Shown here one piece after another: positions 12,018 through 26,733 of a DNA stretch of 64,000 bases (the stretch's first letter is position 1; each line of letters opens with the position of its first letter). The notes under the pieces were generated by a model. That model was not told the origin of the DNA, did not search any database, and saw only the letters and a program-made list of their open reading frames with translations. This stretch comes from Xylocopa sonorina (taxonomy: Eukaryota; Arthropoda; Insecta; Hymenoptera; Apidae): the NCBI RefSeq assembly GCF_050948175.1, contig NW_027490126.1, positions 1,541,834 through 1,605,833 on the forward strand, read 5' to 3'. The translations under genes were made by a program, and so were the position numbers.

Positions 12018-14247
12018 TTGCTACGAGACGTAGACATCTGCAATCGCTATTTCCGCGCAAGGAAGTGTCGCATTTACATTCATTTGAAGTGTAGACGAGG
12101 AATACATAACACTTCGCAAATCATATTACATCTTACCATGAAACATAGAAATGAGATGCGATGTCGCGTTCTAAGAAGCATTAGAACACTATTGCTACGA
12201 TAGGTAGACATTTGCAAACGCTATTTCCTTGCAAGGAAGTGTCGCATTTATATTCATTTGAAGTGTAGGCGAGGAATACATAACACTTCGCAATGAATAT
12301 TACATCTTATCATGAAACATAGAATTGAGATGCGATATCGCGTTTTAAGAACATATGAACTCTACTGCTTCGATACGTGGACATCTGCAAACGCTATTTC
12401 CTTGCAAGGAAGAGTCGCATTTACATTCATTTGAAGTGTAGACGAGGAATACATGATACTTCGCAAATCATATTATATCTTACCATGAAACATAGAAATG
12501 AGATGCGATATCGCGTTTTAAGAATCATAAGAACTCTATTGCTACGATACGTAGACATCTGCAAACGCTATTTCCTAGCAAGGAAGTGCCGCATTTACAT
12601 TCATTTGAAGTGTAGGCGAGGAATACATAGCACTTCGCAATGAATATTACATCCTATCATGAAACATAGAATTGAGATGCGATATCTTGTTTTAGGAAGC
12701 ATTTGAACTCTATTGCTTCGATACGTGGACATCAGCAAACGCTATTTCCTTGCAAGGAAGAGTCGCATTTACATTCATTTGAAGTGTAGACGAGGAATAC
12801 ACAATACTTCGCAAATCATGTTATATCTTACCATGACACATAGAAATGAGATGCGATATCGCGTTTTAAGAAGCATTAGAACTCTATTGCTACGATACGT
12901 AGACATCTGCAAACGCTGTTTCCTTGCAAGGAAGTGCGCATTTACATTTAGTTGATGTGTAGACGAGGAATACATAACACTTCGCAATGAATATTACATC
13001 CTATCATGAAACATAGAATTGAGATGCGATATCTTGTTTTAGGAAGCATTTGAACTCTATTGCTACGAAACGTAGACAACTGCAAACGCTATTTCCTTGC
13101 AAGGAAGTGTCGCATTTACATTCATTTGAATCGTAGACGAGGAATGCATAACACTTCGCAATGAATATTATATCTTATCAGGAAATATATATATGTGAAG
13201 CAATATCTCGTTTTAAGAAGCATTTGAACTCTATTGCTTCGATACGTAGACATCTGCAAACGCTACTTCCTAGCGAGGAAGTATCGCATTCACATTCATT
13301 TGAAGTGTAGACGAGGAATACATAACACTTCGCAAATCATGTTATATCTTACCATGGAACATAGAAATGAGATGCGATATCGCGTTTTAAGAATCATTTG
13401 AACTCTATTGCTTCGATACTTTGACATCTGCAAACGCTATTTCCTAGCAAAGAAGTCTCGCATTTACATTCATTTGAAGTATAGGCGAGGAATACATAAC
13501 ACTTCGCAAATAATATTACATCTTACCATGAAACATAGAAATAAGATGCGATATCGCGTTTTAAGAAGCATTAGAACTCTATTGCTACGATACCTAGACA
13601 TCTGCAGACGCTATTTCCTAGCAAGGAAGTGTCGCATTTGCATTCATTTGAAGTGTAGACGAGGAATACATGATACTTCGCAAATCATATTATATCTTAC
13701 CATGAAACACAGAAATGAGATGCGATATTGCGTTTTAAGATGCATTAGAACTCTATTGCTACGATACCTAGACATCTGCAGATGCTATTTCCTAGCAAGG
13801 AAGTGTCGCATTTACATTCATTTGAAGTGTAGACGAGGAATACATGATACTTCGCAAATCATATTATATCTTACCATGAAACATAGAAATGAGATGCGAT
13901 TTCGCGTTTTAAGAAGCATTAGAACACTATTGCTACGATAGGTAGACATTTGCAAACGCTATTTCCTAGCAAAGAAGTCTCGCATTTACATTCATTTGAA
14001 GTATAGGCGAGGAATACATGACACTTCTCAAATAATATTACATCTTACCATGAAACATAGAACTGAGATGCGATATCGCGTTTTAAGAAGCATTAGAACT
14101 CTATTGCTACGATACCTAGACATCTGCAGACGCTATTTCCTAGCAAGGAAGTGTCGCATTTGCATTCATTTGAAGTGTAGACGAGGAATACATGATACTT
14201 CGCATATCATATTATATCTTACCATGAAACATAGAAATGAGATGCGA

Positions 14248-17200
14248 TATCGCGTTTTAAGAAGCATTAGAACTCTATTGCTACGATACCTAGACATCTG
14301 CAGATGCTATTTCCTTTCAAGGAAGTGTCGCATTTACATTCATTTGAAGTGTAGACGAGGAATACATGATACTTCGCAAATCATATTATATCTTACCATG
14401 AAACATAGAAGTAAGATGCGACATCGCGTTCTAAGATGCATTAGAACACTACTGCTACGATAGGTAGACATTTGCAAACGCTATTTCCTTGCAAGGAAGT
14501 GTCGCATTTACATTCATTTGAAGTGTAGACGAGGAATACATAACACTCCGCAAATCATATTATATCTTACCATGAAACATAGAAATGAGATGCGATATCG
14601 CGTTTTAAGAATCATAGGAACTCTATTGCTACGATACGTAGAAATCTGCAAACGCTATTTCCTTGCAAGGAAGTGCGCATTTACATTTAGTTGATGTGTA
14701 GACGAGGAATACATAACACTTCGCAAATCATATTATACCTTACCATGAAACATAGAAATGAGATGCGATATCGCGTTTTAAGAAGCATTTGAACTCTATT
14801 GCTACGATACGTAGACATCTGAAACGCTATTTCCTTGCAAGGAAGTGTCGCATTTACATTCATTTGAATCGTAGACAAGGAATACATAACACTTCGCAAA
14901 TCATGTTATATCTTACCATGAAACATAGAAATGAGATGCGATATCGCGTTTTAAGAAGCATTAGAACTCTATTGCTACGATACCTAGACATCTGCAGACG
15001 CTATTTCCTAGCAAGGAAGTGTCGCATTTACATTCATTTGTAGTGTAGACGAGGAATACATGACACTTTGCAAATCATATTATATCTTACCATGAAACAT
15101 AGAAATGACATGCGATATCGCGTTTTAAGAAGCATTAGAACACAATTGCTACGATAGGTAGACATTTGCAAACGCTATTTCCTAGCAAAGAAGTGTCGCA
15201 TTTACATTCATTTGAAGTGTAGACAAGGAATACATAACACTTCGCAAATCATATTATATCTTACTATGAAACATAGAAATGAGATGCGATATCGCGTTAT
15301 GAGAAGCATTAGAACTCTATTGCTACGATACATAGACATCTGCAAACGCTATTTCCTTGCAAGGTAGTGTCGCATTCACATTCATTTGAAGTGTAGACGA
15401 GGAATACACAATACTTCGCAAATCATATTATATCTTACCATGAAACATAGAAATGAGATGCGATATCGCGTTTTAAGAATCATAAGAACTCTATTGCTAC
15501 GATACATAGACATCTGCAAACGCTATTTCCTTGCAAGGAAGTGTCGCATTTACATTCATTTGAATCGTAGACGAGGAATGCATTACACTTCGCAATGAAT
15601 ATTGTATCTTATTAGGAAACATATATATGAGATGCAATATCTCGTTTTTAGAAGCATTTGAACTTTATTGCTTCGATACGTAGACATCTGCAAACGCTAT
15701 TTCCTAGCAAGGAAGTGTCGCATTTACATTCATTTGAAGTGTAGGCGAGGAATACATAACACTTCGCAATGAATATTACATCTTATCATGAAATATAGAA
15801 TTGAGATGCGATATCTTGTTTTACGAAGCATTTGACCTCTATTGCTTCGATACGTAGACATCTGCAAATGCTATTTCCTAGCAAGGAAGTGTCGCAATTA
15901 CATCCATTTGATTCGTAGACGAGGAATGCATAACACTTCGCAATGAATATTACATCTTATCATGAAATATAGAATTGAGATGCGATATCTTGTTTTAAGA
16001 AGCATTTGAACTCTATTGCTACGATACGTAGACATCTGCAAACGCTATTTCCTTGCAAGGAAGTGTCGCATTTACATCCACTTGAATCGTAGACGAGGAA
16101 TGCATATCACTTCGCAATGAATATTACATCTTATCAAGAAACATAGATATGAGATGCAATATCTCGTTTTAGGAAGCATTTGAACTCTATTGCTTCGATA
16201 CGTAGACATCTGCAAACGCTACTTCCTAGCGAGGAAGTATCGCATTCACATTCATTTGAAGTGTAGACGAGGAATACATAACACTTCGCAAATCATGTTA
16301 TATCTTACCATGGAACATAGAAATGAGATGCGATATCGCGTTTTAAGAATCATTTGAACTCTATTGCTTCGATACTTTGACATCTGCAAACGCTATTTCC
16401 TAGCAAAGAAGTCTCGCATTTACATTCATTTGAAGTAAAGGCGAGGAATACATAACACTTCGCAAATAATATTACATCTTACCATGAAACATAGAAATAA
16501 GATGCGATATCGCGTTTTAAGAAGCATTAGAACTCTATTGCTACGATACCTAGACATCTGCAGACGCTATTTTCTTGCAAGGAAGAGTCGCATTTACATT
16601 CATTTGAAATGTAGACGAGGAATACATGATACTTCGCAAATCATATTATATCATACCATGAAACATGGAAATGAGATGCGATATCGCGTTTTAAGAAGCA
16701 TTAGAACTCTATTGCTACCATACCTAGACATCTGCAGATGCTATTTCCTAGCAAGGAAGTGTCGGATTTACATTCATTTGAAGTGTAGACGAGGAATACA
16801 TGATACTTCGCAAATCATATTATATCTTACCATGAAACATAGAAATGAGATGCGATATCGCGTTTTAAGAAGCATTAGAACACTATTGCTACGATAGGTA
16901 GACATTTGCAAACGCTATTTCCTAGGAAAGAAGTATCGCATTTACATTCATTTGAAGTATAGGCGAGGAATACATAACATTTCGCAAATAATATTACATC
17001 TTACCATGAAACATAGAAATGAGATGCGATATCGCGTTTTAAGAAGCATTAGAACTCTATTGCTACGATACGTAGACTTCTGCAAACGCTATTTCCTTGC
17101 AAGGAAGTGTCGCATTTACATTCATTTGAAGTGTAGACGAGGAATACATAACACTTCGCAAATCGTATTATATCTTACCATGAAACATAGAAATGAGATG

Positions 17201-19813
17201 CGATATCGCGTTTTAAGAAGCATTAGGACTCTATTGCGACGATACCTAGAAATCTGCAGACGCTATTTCCTAGCAAGGAAGTGTCGCATTTACATTCATT
17301 TGAAATGTAGACGAGGAATACATGATACTTCGCAAATCATATTATATCATACCATAAAACATAGAAATGAGTTGCGATATCGCGTTTTAAGAAGCATTAG
17401 AACTCTATTGCTACGATACCTAGAAATCTGCAGACGCTATTTCCTAGCAAGGAAGTGTCGCATTTACATTCATTTGAAGTGTAGACGAGGAATACATGAT
17501 ACTTCGCAAATCATATTATATCTTACCATGAAACACAGAAATGAGATGCGATATTGCGTTTTAAGATGCATTAGAACTCTATTGCTACGATACCTAGACA
17601 TCTGCAGATGCTATTTCCTAGCAAGGAAGTGTCGCATTTACATTCATTTGAAGTGTAGACGAGGAATACATGATACTTCGCAAATCATATTATATCTTAC
17701 CATGAAACATAGAAATGAGATGCGATTTCGCGTTTTAAGAAGCATTAGAACACTATTGCTACGATAGGTAGACATTTGCAAACGCTATTTCCTAGCAAAG
17801 AAGTCTCGCATTTACATTCATTTGAAGTATAGGCGAGGAATACATGACACTTCGCAAATAATATTACATCTTACCATGAAACATAGAAATGAGATGCGAT
17901 ATCGCGTTTTAAGAAGCATTAGAACTCTATTGCTACGATACCTAGACATCTGCAGACGCTATTTCCTAGCAAGGAAGTGTCGCATTTGCATTCATTTGAA
18001 GTGTAGACGAGGAATACATGATACTTCGCAAATCATATTATATCATACCATAAAACATAGAAATGAGTTGCGATATCGCGTTTTAAGAAGCATTAGAACT
18101 CTATTGCTACGATACCTAGAAATCTGCAGACGCTATTTCCTAGCAAGGAAGTGTCGCATTTACATTCATTTGAAGTGTAGACGAGGAATACATGATACTT
18201 CGCAAATCATATTATATCTTACCATGAAACACAGAAATGAGATGCGATATTGCGTTTTAAGATGCATTAGAACTCTATTGCTACGATACCTAGACATCTG
18301 CAGATGCTATTTCCTAGCAAGGAAGTGTCGCATTTACATTCATTTGAAGTGTAGACGAGGAATACATGATACTTCGCAAATCATATTATATCTTACCATG
18401 AAACATAGAAATGAGATGCGATTTCGCGTTTTAAGAAGCATTAGAACACTATTGCTACGGTAGGTAGACATTTGCAAACGCTATTTCCTAGCAAAGAAGT
18501 CTCGCATTTACATTCATTTGAAGTATAGGCGAGGAATACATGACACTTCGCAAATAATATTACATCTTACCATGAAACATAGAAATGAGATGCGATATCG
18601 CGTTTTAAGAAGCATTAGAACTCTATTGCTACGATACCTAGACATCTGCAGACGCTATTTCCTAGCAAGGAAGTGTCGCATTTGCATTCATTTGAAGTGT
18701 AGACGAGGAATACATGATACTTCGCAAATCATATTATATCTTACCATGAAACATATAAATGAGATGCGATATCGCGTTTTAAGAAGCATTAGAACTCTAT
18801 TGCTACGATACCTAGACATCTGCAGATGCTATTTCCTTGCAAGGAAGTGTCGCATTTACATTCATTTGAAGTGTAGTCGAGGATATACATGTTACTTCGC
18901 AAATCATATTATATCTTACCATGAAACATAGAAATAAGATGCGACATCGCGTTCTAAGAAGCATTAGAACACTACTGCTACGATAGGTAGACATTTGCAA
19001 ACGCTATTTCCTTGCAAGGAAGTGTCGCATTTACATTCATTTGAAGTGTAGACGAGGAATACATAACACTCCGCAAATCATATTATATCTTACCATGAAA
19101 CATAGAAATGAGATACGATATCGCGTTTTAAGAATCATAGGAACTCTATTGCTACGATACGTAGAAATCTGCAAACGCTATTTCCTTGCAAGGAAGTGCG
19201 CATTTACATTTAGTTGATGTGTAGACGAGGAATACATAACACTTCGCAAATCATATTATATCTTACCATGAAACATAGAAATGACATGCGATATCGCGTT
19301 TTAAGAAGCATTAGAACACAATTGCTACGATAGGTAGACATTTGCAAACGCTATTTCCTAGCAAAGAAGTGTCGCATTTACATTCATTTGAAGTGTAGAC
19401 GAGGAATACATAACACTTCGCAAATCATATTATATCTTACTATGAAACATAGAAATGAGATGCGATATCGCGTTATGAGAAGCATTAGAACTCTATTGCT
19501 ACGATACATAGACATCTGCAAACGCTATTTCCTTGCAAGGTAGTGTCGCATTCACGTTCATTTGAAGTGTAGACGAGGAATACACAATACTTCGCAAATC
19601 ATATTATATCTTACCATGAAACATAGAAATGAGATGCGATATCGCGTTTTAAGTATCATATGAACTCTATTGCTACGAGACGTAGACATCTGCAATCGCT
19701 ATTTCCTTGCAAGGAAGTGTCGCATTTACATTCATTTGAAGTGGAGACGAGGAATACATAACACTTCGCAAATCATATTATATCTTACCATGAAACATAG
19801 AAATGAGATGCGA
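14248..19813 (+). repeat. 5,566-bp segment present only in HOR copy 2
   Basis: This block of about 32 monomers has no counterpart between 5,035 and 5,036 in copy 1. It consists mostly of type A monomers with the CAGATGCTATTTCC or CAGACGCTATTTCC subtype. Single and linked type B-like monomers are concentrated at 15,590-16,170. It contains a nested 696-bp four-monomer repeat at about 17,340-18,730 and a monomer at about 18,870-18,890 with a one-base insertion (GAGGATATACATG). It could be an insertion by unequal exchange in copy 2 or a deletion in copy 1; the window alone does not say which. Confidence 0.85.
17340..18735 (+). repeat. Tandem 696-bp four-monomer HOR (two copies)
   Basis: The unusual CATACCATAAAACATAG variant occurs at 17,352 and 18,048, exactly 696 bp (4 x 174) apart. 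The following monomers match one for one, including GATATTGCG, the CAGATGC subtype, GCGATTTCGCG, and the stop-bearing GATAGGTAGACATTTGC monomer. The second copy has GGTAGG where the first has GATAGG (near 18,460). Related monomers occur at 13,600-14,000 and 4,400-4,800. Confidence 0.85.
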
Positions 19814-22800
19814 CATCGCGTTCTAAGAAGCATTAGAACACTACTGCTACGATAGGTAGACATTTGCAAACGCTATTTCCTTGCAAGGAAGTGTCGCATT
19901 TACATTCATTTGAAGTGTAGACGAGGAATACATAACACTTCGCAAATCATATTATATCTTACCATGAAACATAGAAATGAGATTCGATATCGCGTTTTAA
20001 GAATCATAGGAACACTATTGCTACGATACGTAGACATCTGCAAACGCTATTTCCTTGCAAGGAAGTGTCGCATTTACATTCATTTGAATCGTAGACGAGG
20101 AATGCATAACACTTCGCAATGAATATTATATCTTATCAGGAAATATATATATGTGAAGCAATATCTCGTTTTAAGAAGCATTTGAACTCTATTGCTTCGA
20201 TACGTAGACATCTGCAAACGCTATTTCCTAGCAAGGAAGTGTCGCATTTACATTCATTTGAAGTGTAGGCGAGGAATACATAACACTTCGCAATGAATAT
20301 TACATCCTATCATGAAACATAGAATTGAGATGCGATATCTTGTTTTAGGAAGCATTTGAACACTATTGCTTCGATACGTGGACATCAGCAAACGCTATTT
20401 CCTTGCAAGGAAGTGTCGCATTTACATTCATTTGTAGTGTAGAATACATGACACTTCGCAAATCATATTGTATCTTACCATGAAACATAGAAATGAGATT
20501 CGATATCGCGTTTTAAGTAGCATTAGAAAGCTATTGCTACGATACGTAGACATCTGCAAACGCTGTTTCCTAGCGAGGAAGTATCGCATTCACATTCATT
20601 TGAAGTGTCGACGAGGAATACACAATACTTCGCAAATCATGTTATATCTTACCATGAAACATAGAAATGAGATGCGATATCGCGTTTTAAGAAGCATTAG
20701 AACTCTATTGCTACGATACGTAGACATCTGCAAACGCTATTTCCTAGCAAGGAAGTGTCGCATTTACATTCTTTTGAAGTATAGGCGAGGAATACATAAC
20801 ACTTCGCAAATAATATTACATCTTACCATGAAACATAGAAATGAGGTGCGATATCGCGTTTTAAGAAGCATTAGAACTCTATTGCTACGATACGAAGACA
20901 TCTGCAAACGCTATTTCCTTGCAAGGAAGTGTCGCATTTACATTCATTTGAATCGTAGACAAGGAATACATAACACTTCGCAAATCATGTTATTTCTTAC
21001 CATGAAACATAGAAATGAGATGCGATATCGCGTTTTAAGAATCATAGGAACCCTATTGCTACGATACGTAGACATCTGCAGACGCTATTTCCTAGCAAGG
21101 AAGTATCGCATTTACAATCATTTGTGGTGTAGACGAGGAATACGTGACACTTCGCAAATCATATTATATCTTACCATGAAACATAGAAATGAGATGCGAT
21201 ATCGCGTTTTAAGAATCATAAGAACTCTATTGCTACGATACGTTGACATCTGCAAACGCTATTTCCTTGCAAGGAAGTGTGCATTTACATTTAGTTGATG
21301 TGTAGACGAGGAATGGATAACACTTCGCAAATCATATTATATCTTACCATGAAACATAGACATGAGATGCGATATCGCGTTTTAAGAATCATAAGAACTC
21401 TATTGCTACGATACGTAGACATCTGCAAGCGATATTTCCTTGCAAGGAAGTGTCGCATTTACATTCATTTGAAGCGTAGACGAGGAATGCATAACACTTA
21501 GCAATGAATATTATATCTTATCAGGAAACATAGATATGAGATGCAATATCTCGTTTTAAGAAGCATTTGAACTCTATTGCTTCGATACGTAGACATCTGC
21601 AAACGCTATTTCCTTGCTAGGAAGTGTCGCATTTACATTCATTTGAAGTGTAGACGAGGAATACAAAACACTTCGCAAATCATATTATATCTAACCATGA
21701 AACATAGAAATGAGATGCGATATCGCGTTTTAAGAATCATATGAACTCTATTGCTACGAGACGTAGACATCTGCAATCGCTATTTCCTTGCAAGGAAGTG
21801 TCGCATTTACATTCATTTGAAGTGTAGACAAGGAATACATGACACTTCACAAATCATATTATATCTTACCATGAAACATAGAAATGAGATTCGACATCGC
21901 GTTTTAAGAAGCATTAAAACTCTATTGCTACGATACCGAGACATCTGCAGACGCTATTTCCTAGCAAGGAAGTGTCGCATTTACATTCATTTGAAGTGTA
22001 GACGAGGAATACATGATACTTCGCAAATCATATTATATCTTACCATGAAACATAGAAATGAGATGCGATATCGCGTTTTAAGAAGCATTAGAACTCTATT
22101 GCTACGATACCTAGACATCTGCAGACGCTATTGCCTTGCAAGGAAATGTCGCATTTACATTCATTTGAATCGTAGACGAGGAATGCATAACACTTCGCAA
22201 TGAATATTAAATCTTATCAGGAAACATAGATATGAGATGCAATATCTCGCTTTAAAAATCATATGAACTCTATTGCTACGAGACGTAGACATCTGCAATC
22301 GCTATTTCCGTGCAAGGAAGTGTCGCATTTACATTCATTTGAAGTGTAGACGAGGAATACATAACACTTCGCAAATCATATTATATCTTACCATGAATCA
22401 TAGAAATGAGATGCGATATCGCGTTTTAAGAAGCATTAGAACGCTATTGCTACGATACCTAGACATCTGCAGACGCTATTTCCTAGCGAGGAGGTATCGC
22501 ATTCACATTCATTTGAAGTGTAGACAAGGAATACATAACACTTCGCAAATCATGTTATATCTTACCATGAAACATAGAAATGAGATGCGATATCGCGTTT
22601 TAAGAAGCATTAGAACTCTATTGCTACGATACCTAGACATCTGCAGACGCTATTTCCTTGCAAGGAAATGTCGCATTTACATTCATTTGAATCGTAGACG
22701 AGGAATGCATAACACTTCGCAAATCATGTTATATCTTACCATGAAACATAGAAATGAGATGCGATATCGCGTTTTAGGAAGCATTAGAACTCTATTGCTA

Positions 22801-22968
22801 CGATACCTAGACATCTGCAGACGCTATTTCCTTGCAAGCAAATGTCGCATTTACATTCATTTGAATCGTAGACGAGGAATGCATAACACTTCGCAATGAA
22901 TATTAAATCTTATCAGGAAACATAGATATGAGATGCAATATCTCGCTTTAAAAATCATATGAACTCTA

Positions 22969-24012
22969 TTGCTACGAGACGTAGACATCTGCAATCGCTA
23001 TTTCCTTGCAAGGAAGTGTCGCATTTACATTCATTTGAAGTGTTGACGAGGAATACATAACACTCCGCAAATCATATTATATCTTACCATGAAACATAGA
23101 AATGAGATTCGACATCGCGTTTTAAGAAGCATTAGAAAGCTATTGCTACCATACGTAGACATCTGCAAACGCTATTTCCTAGCGAGGAAGTATCGCATTC
23201 ACATTCATTTGAAGTGTAGACAAGGAATACATAACACTTCGCAAATCATGTTATATCTTACCATGAAACATAGAAATGAGATGCGATATCGCGTTTTAAG
23301 AAGCATTATAACTCTATTGCTACGATACCTAGACATCTGCAGACGCTATTTCCTTGAAAGGAAATGTCGCATTTACATTCATTTGAATCGTAGACGAGGA
23401 ATGCATAACACTTCGCAATGAATATTAAATCTTATCAGGAAACATAGATATGAGATGCAATATCTCGCTTTAAAAATCATATGAACTATATTGCTACGAG
23501 ACGTAGACTTCTGCAATCGCTATTTCCGTGCAAGGAAGTGTCGCATTTACATTCATTTGAAGTGTAGACGAGGAATACATAACACTTCGCAAATCATATT
23601 ATATCTTACCATGAATCATGGAAATGAGATGCGATATCGCGTTTTAAGAAGCATTAGAACGCTATTGCTACGATACCTAGACATCTGCAGACGCTATTTC
23701 CTAGCGAGGAAGTATCGCATTCACATTCATTTGAAGTGTAGACAAGGAATACATAACACTTCGCAAATCATGTTATATCTTACCATGAAACATAGAAATG
23801 AGATGCGATATCGCGTTTTAAGAAGCATTAGAACTCTATTGCTACGATACCTAGACATCTGCAGACGCTATTTCCTTGCAAGGAAATGTCGCATTTACAT
23901 TCATTTGAATCGTAGACGAGGAATGCATAACACTTCGCAATGAATATTAAATCTTATCAGGAAACATAGATATGAGATGCAATATCTCGCTTTAAAAATC
24001 ATATGAACTCTA
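22969..24012 (+). repeat. Tandem 522-bp trimers (fourth occurrence)
   Basis: Units start at 22,969 and 23,491 and match 8,191-9,234 at the 14,778-bp offset. Two private substitutions were seen: T at 23,044 (GTGTTGACG), which creates a TGA, and G at 23,620 (CATGGAAATG). Confidence 0.87.
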
Positions 24013-26730
24013 TTGCTACGAGACGTAGACATCTGCAATCGCTATTTCCGTGCAAGGAAGTGTCGCATTTACATTCATTTGAAGTGTAGACGAGGAATAC
24101 ATAACACTTCGCAAATCATATTATATCTTACCATGAATCATAGAAATGAGATGCGATATCGCGTTTTAAGAAGCATTAGAACGCTATTGCTACGATACCT
24201 AGACATCTGCAGACGCTATTTCCTAGCAAGGAAGTATCGCATTTACAATCATTTGTGGTGTAGACGAGGAATACGTGACACTTCGCAAATCATATTATAT
24301 CTTACCATGAAACATAGAAATGAGATGCGATATCGCGTTTTAAGAATCATAAGAACTCTATTGCTACGATACGTAGACATCTGCAAGCGATATTTCCTTG
24401 CAAGGAAGTGTCGCATTTACATTCATTTGAAGCGTAGACGAGGAATGCATAACACTTCGCAATGAATATTATATCTTATCAGGAAACATAGATATGAGAT
24501 GCAATATCTCGTTTTAAGAAGCATTTGAACTCTATTGCTTCGATACGTAGACATCTGCAAACGCTATTTCCTTGCTAGGAAGTGTCGCATTTACATTCAT
24601 TTGAAGTGTAGACGAAGAATACATAACACTTCGCAAATCATATTATATCTAACCATGAAACATAGAAATGAGATGCGATATCGCGTTTTGAGAATCATAT
24701 GAACTCTATTGCTACGAGACGTAGACATCTGCAATCGCTATTTCCTTGCAAGGAAGTGTCGCATTTACATTCATTTGAAGTGTAGACAAGGAATACATGA
24801 CACTTCACAAATCATATTATATCTTACCATGAAACATAGAAATGAGATTCGACATCGCGTTTTAAGAAGCATTAAAACTCTATTGCTACGATACCGAGAC
24901 ATCTGCAGACGCTATTTCCTAGCAAGGAAGTGTCGCATTTACATTCATTTGAAGTGTAGACGAGGAATACATGATACTTCGCAAATCATATTATATCTTA
25001 CCATGAAACATAGAAATGGGATGCGATATCGCGTTTTAGGAAGCATTAGGACTCTATTGCTGCGATACCTAGGCATCTGCAAACGCTATTTCCTTGCTAG
25101 GAAGTGTCGCATTTACATTCATTTGAAGTGTAGACAAGGAATACATGACACTTCGCAAATCATATTATATCTTACCGTGAAACATAGAAATGAGATTCGA
25201 CATCGCGTTTTAAGAAGCATTAGGTAGCTATTGCTACAATACGTAGACATCTGCAAACGCTATTTCCTAGCGAGGAAGTATCGCATTCACATTCATTTGA
25301 AGTGTAGACAAGGAATACATAACACTTCGCAAATCATGTTATATCTTACCATGAAACATAGAAATGAGATGCGATATCGCGTTTTAAGAAGCATTAGAAC
25401 TCTATTGCTACGATACCTAGACATCTGCAGACGCTATTTCCTTGCAAGGAAATGTCGCATTTACATTCATTTGAATCGTAGACGAGGAATGCATAACACT
25501 TCGCAATGAATATTAAATCTTATCAGGAAACATAGATATGAGATGCAATATCTCGCTTTAAAAATCATATGAACTCTATTGCTACGAGACGTAGACATCT
25601 GCAATCGCTATTTCCTTGCAAGGAAGTGTCGCATTTACATTCATTTGAAGTGTAGACGAGGAATACATAACACTCCGCAAATCATATTATATCTTACCAT
25701 GAAACATAGAAATGAGATTCGACATCGCGTTTTAAGAAGCATTAGAAAGCTATTGCTACCATACGTAGACATCTGCAAACGCTATTTCCTAGCGAGGAAG
25801 TATCGCATTCACATTCATTTGAAGTGTAGACAAGGAATACATAACACTTCGCAAATCATGTTATATCTTACCATGAAACATAGAAATGAGATGCGATATC
25901 GCGTTTTAAGAAGCATTATAACTCTATTGCTACGATACCTAGACATCTGCAGACGCTATTTCCTTGAAAGGAAATGTCGCATTTACATTCATTTGAATCG
26001 TAGACGAGGAATGCATAACACTTCGCAATGAATATTAAATCTTATCAGGAAACATAGATATGAGATGCAATATCTCGCTTTAAAAATCATATGAACTCTA
26101 TTGCTACGAGACGTAGACTTCTGCAATCGCTATTTCCGTGCAAGGAAGTGTCGCATTTACATTCATTTGAAGTGTAGACGAGGAATACATAACACTTCGC
26201 AAATCATATTATATCTTACCATGAATCATAGAAATGAGATGCGATATCGCGTTTTAAGAAGCATTAGAACGCTATTGCTACGATACCTAGACATCTGCAG
26301 ACGCTATTTCCTAGCGAGGAAGTATCGCATTCACATTCATTTGAAGTGTAGACAAGGAATACATAACACTTCGCAAATCATGTTATATCTTACCATGAAA
26401 CATAGAAATGAGATGCGATATCGCGTTTTAAGAAGCATTAGAACTCTATTGCTACGATACCTAGACATCTGCAGACGCTATTTCCTTGCAAGGAAATGTC
26501 GCATTTACATTCATTTGAATCGTAGACGAGGAATGCATAACACTTCGCAATGAATATTAAATCTAATCAGGAAACATAGATATGAGATGCAATATCTCGC
26601 TTTAAAAATCATATGAACTCTATTGCTACGAGACGTAGACATCTGCAATCGCTATTTCCGCGCAAGGAAGTGTCGCATTTACATTCATTTGAAGTGTAGA
26701 CGAGGAATACATAACACTTCGCAAATCATA
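23991..26730 (+). repeat. Large HOR copy 3 (partial, one monomer lost)
   Basis: The block starts collinear with 9,213 at an offset of 14,778 bp. A single 173-bp monomer, the one carrying GTGCATTTACATTTAGTTG at 9,630-9,650, is missing near 24,370. After this the offset becomes 14,605 bp through the units at 24,709, 25,231, 25,579, 26,101 and 26,623. The match to copy 2 ends between about 26,660 and 26,733. The CCGCGCAAGG variant is still shared with 12,053, but beyond it the sequence follows the 24,013 unit instead. Confidence 0.87.
25579..26622 (+). repeat. Tandem 522-bp trimers (fifth occurrence)
   Basis: Units start at 25,579 and 26,101 and match 10,974-12,017 at the 14,605-bp offset. One private change is AATCTAATCAGG near 26,563, where the other copies read AATCTTATCAGG. 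Confidence 0.87.
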
Positions 26731-26733
26731 TTA

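Larger units (their letters stand above)
9213..23990 (+). repeat. Large HOR copy 2 (14,778 bp, full-length form)
   Basis: This copy begins with the same TTTAAAAATCATATGAACTC as base 1 of the window. It is collinear with copy 1 except for an extra 5,566 bp at 14,248-19,813, about 32 monomers. Its own repetition starts again at 23,991. Private markers shared with copy 1 confirm the relationship, including CGCATATCATATT (4,990 and 14,202) and a 6-bp deletion giving GTGTAGAATACATG (near 5,660 and 20,438). Confidence 0.92.
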
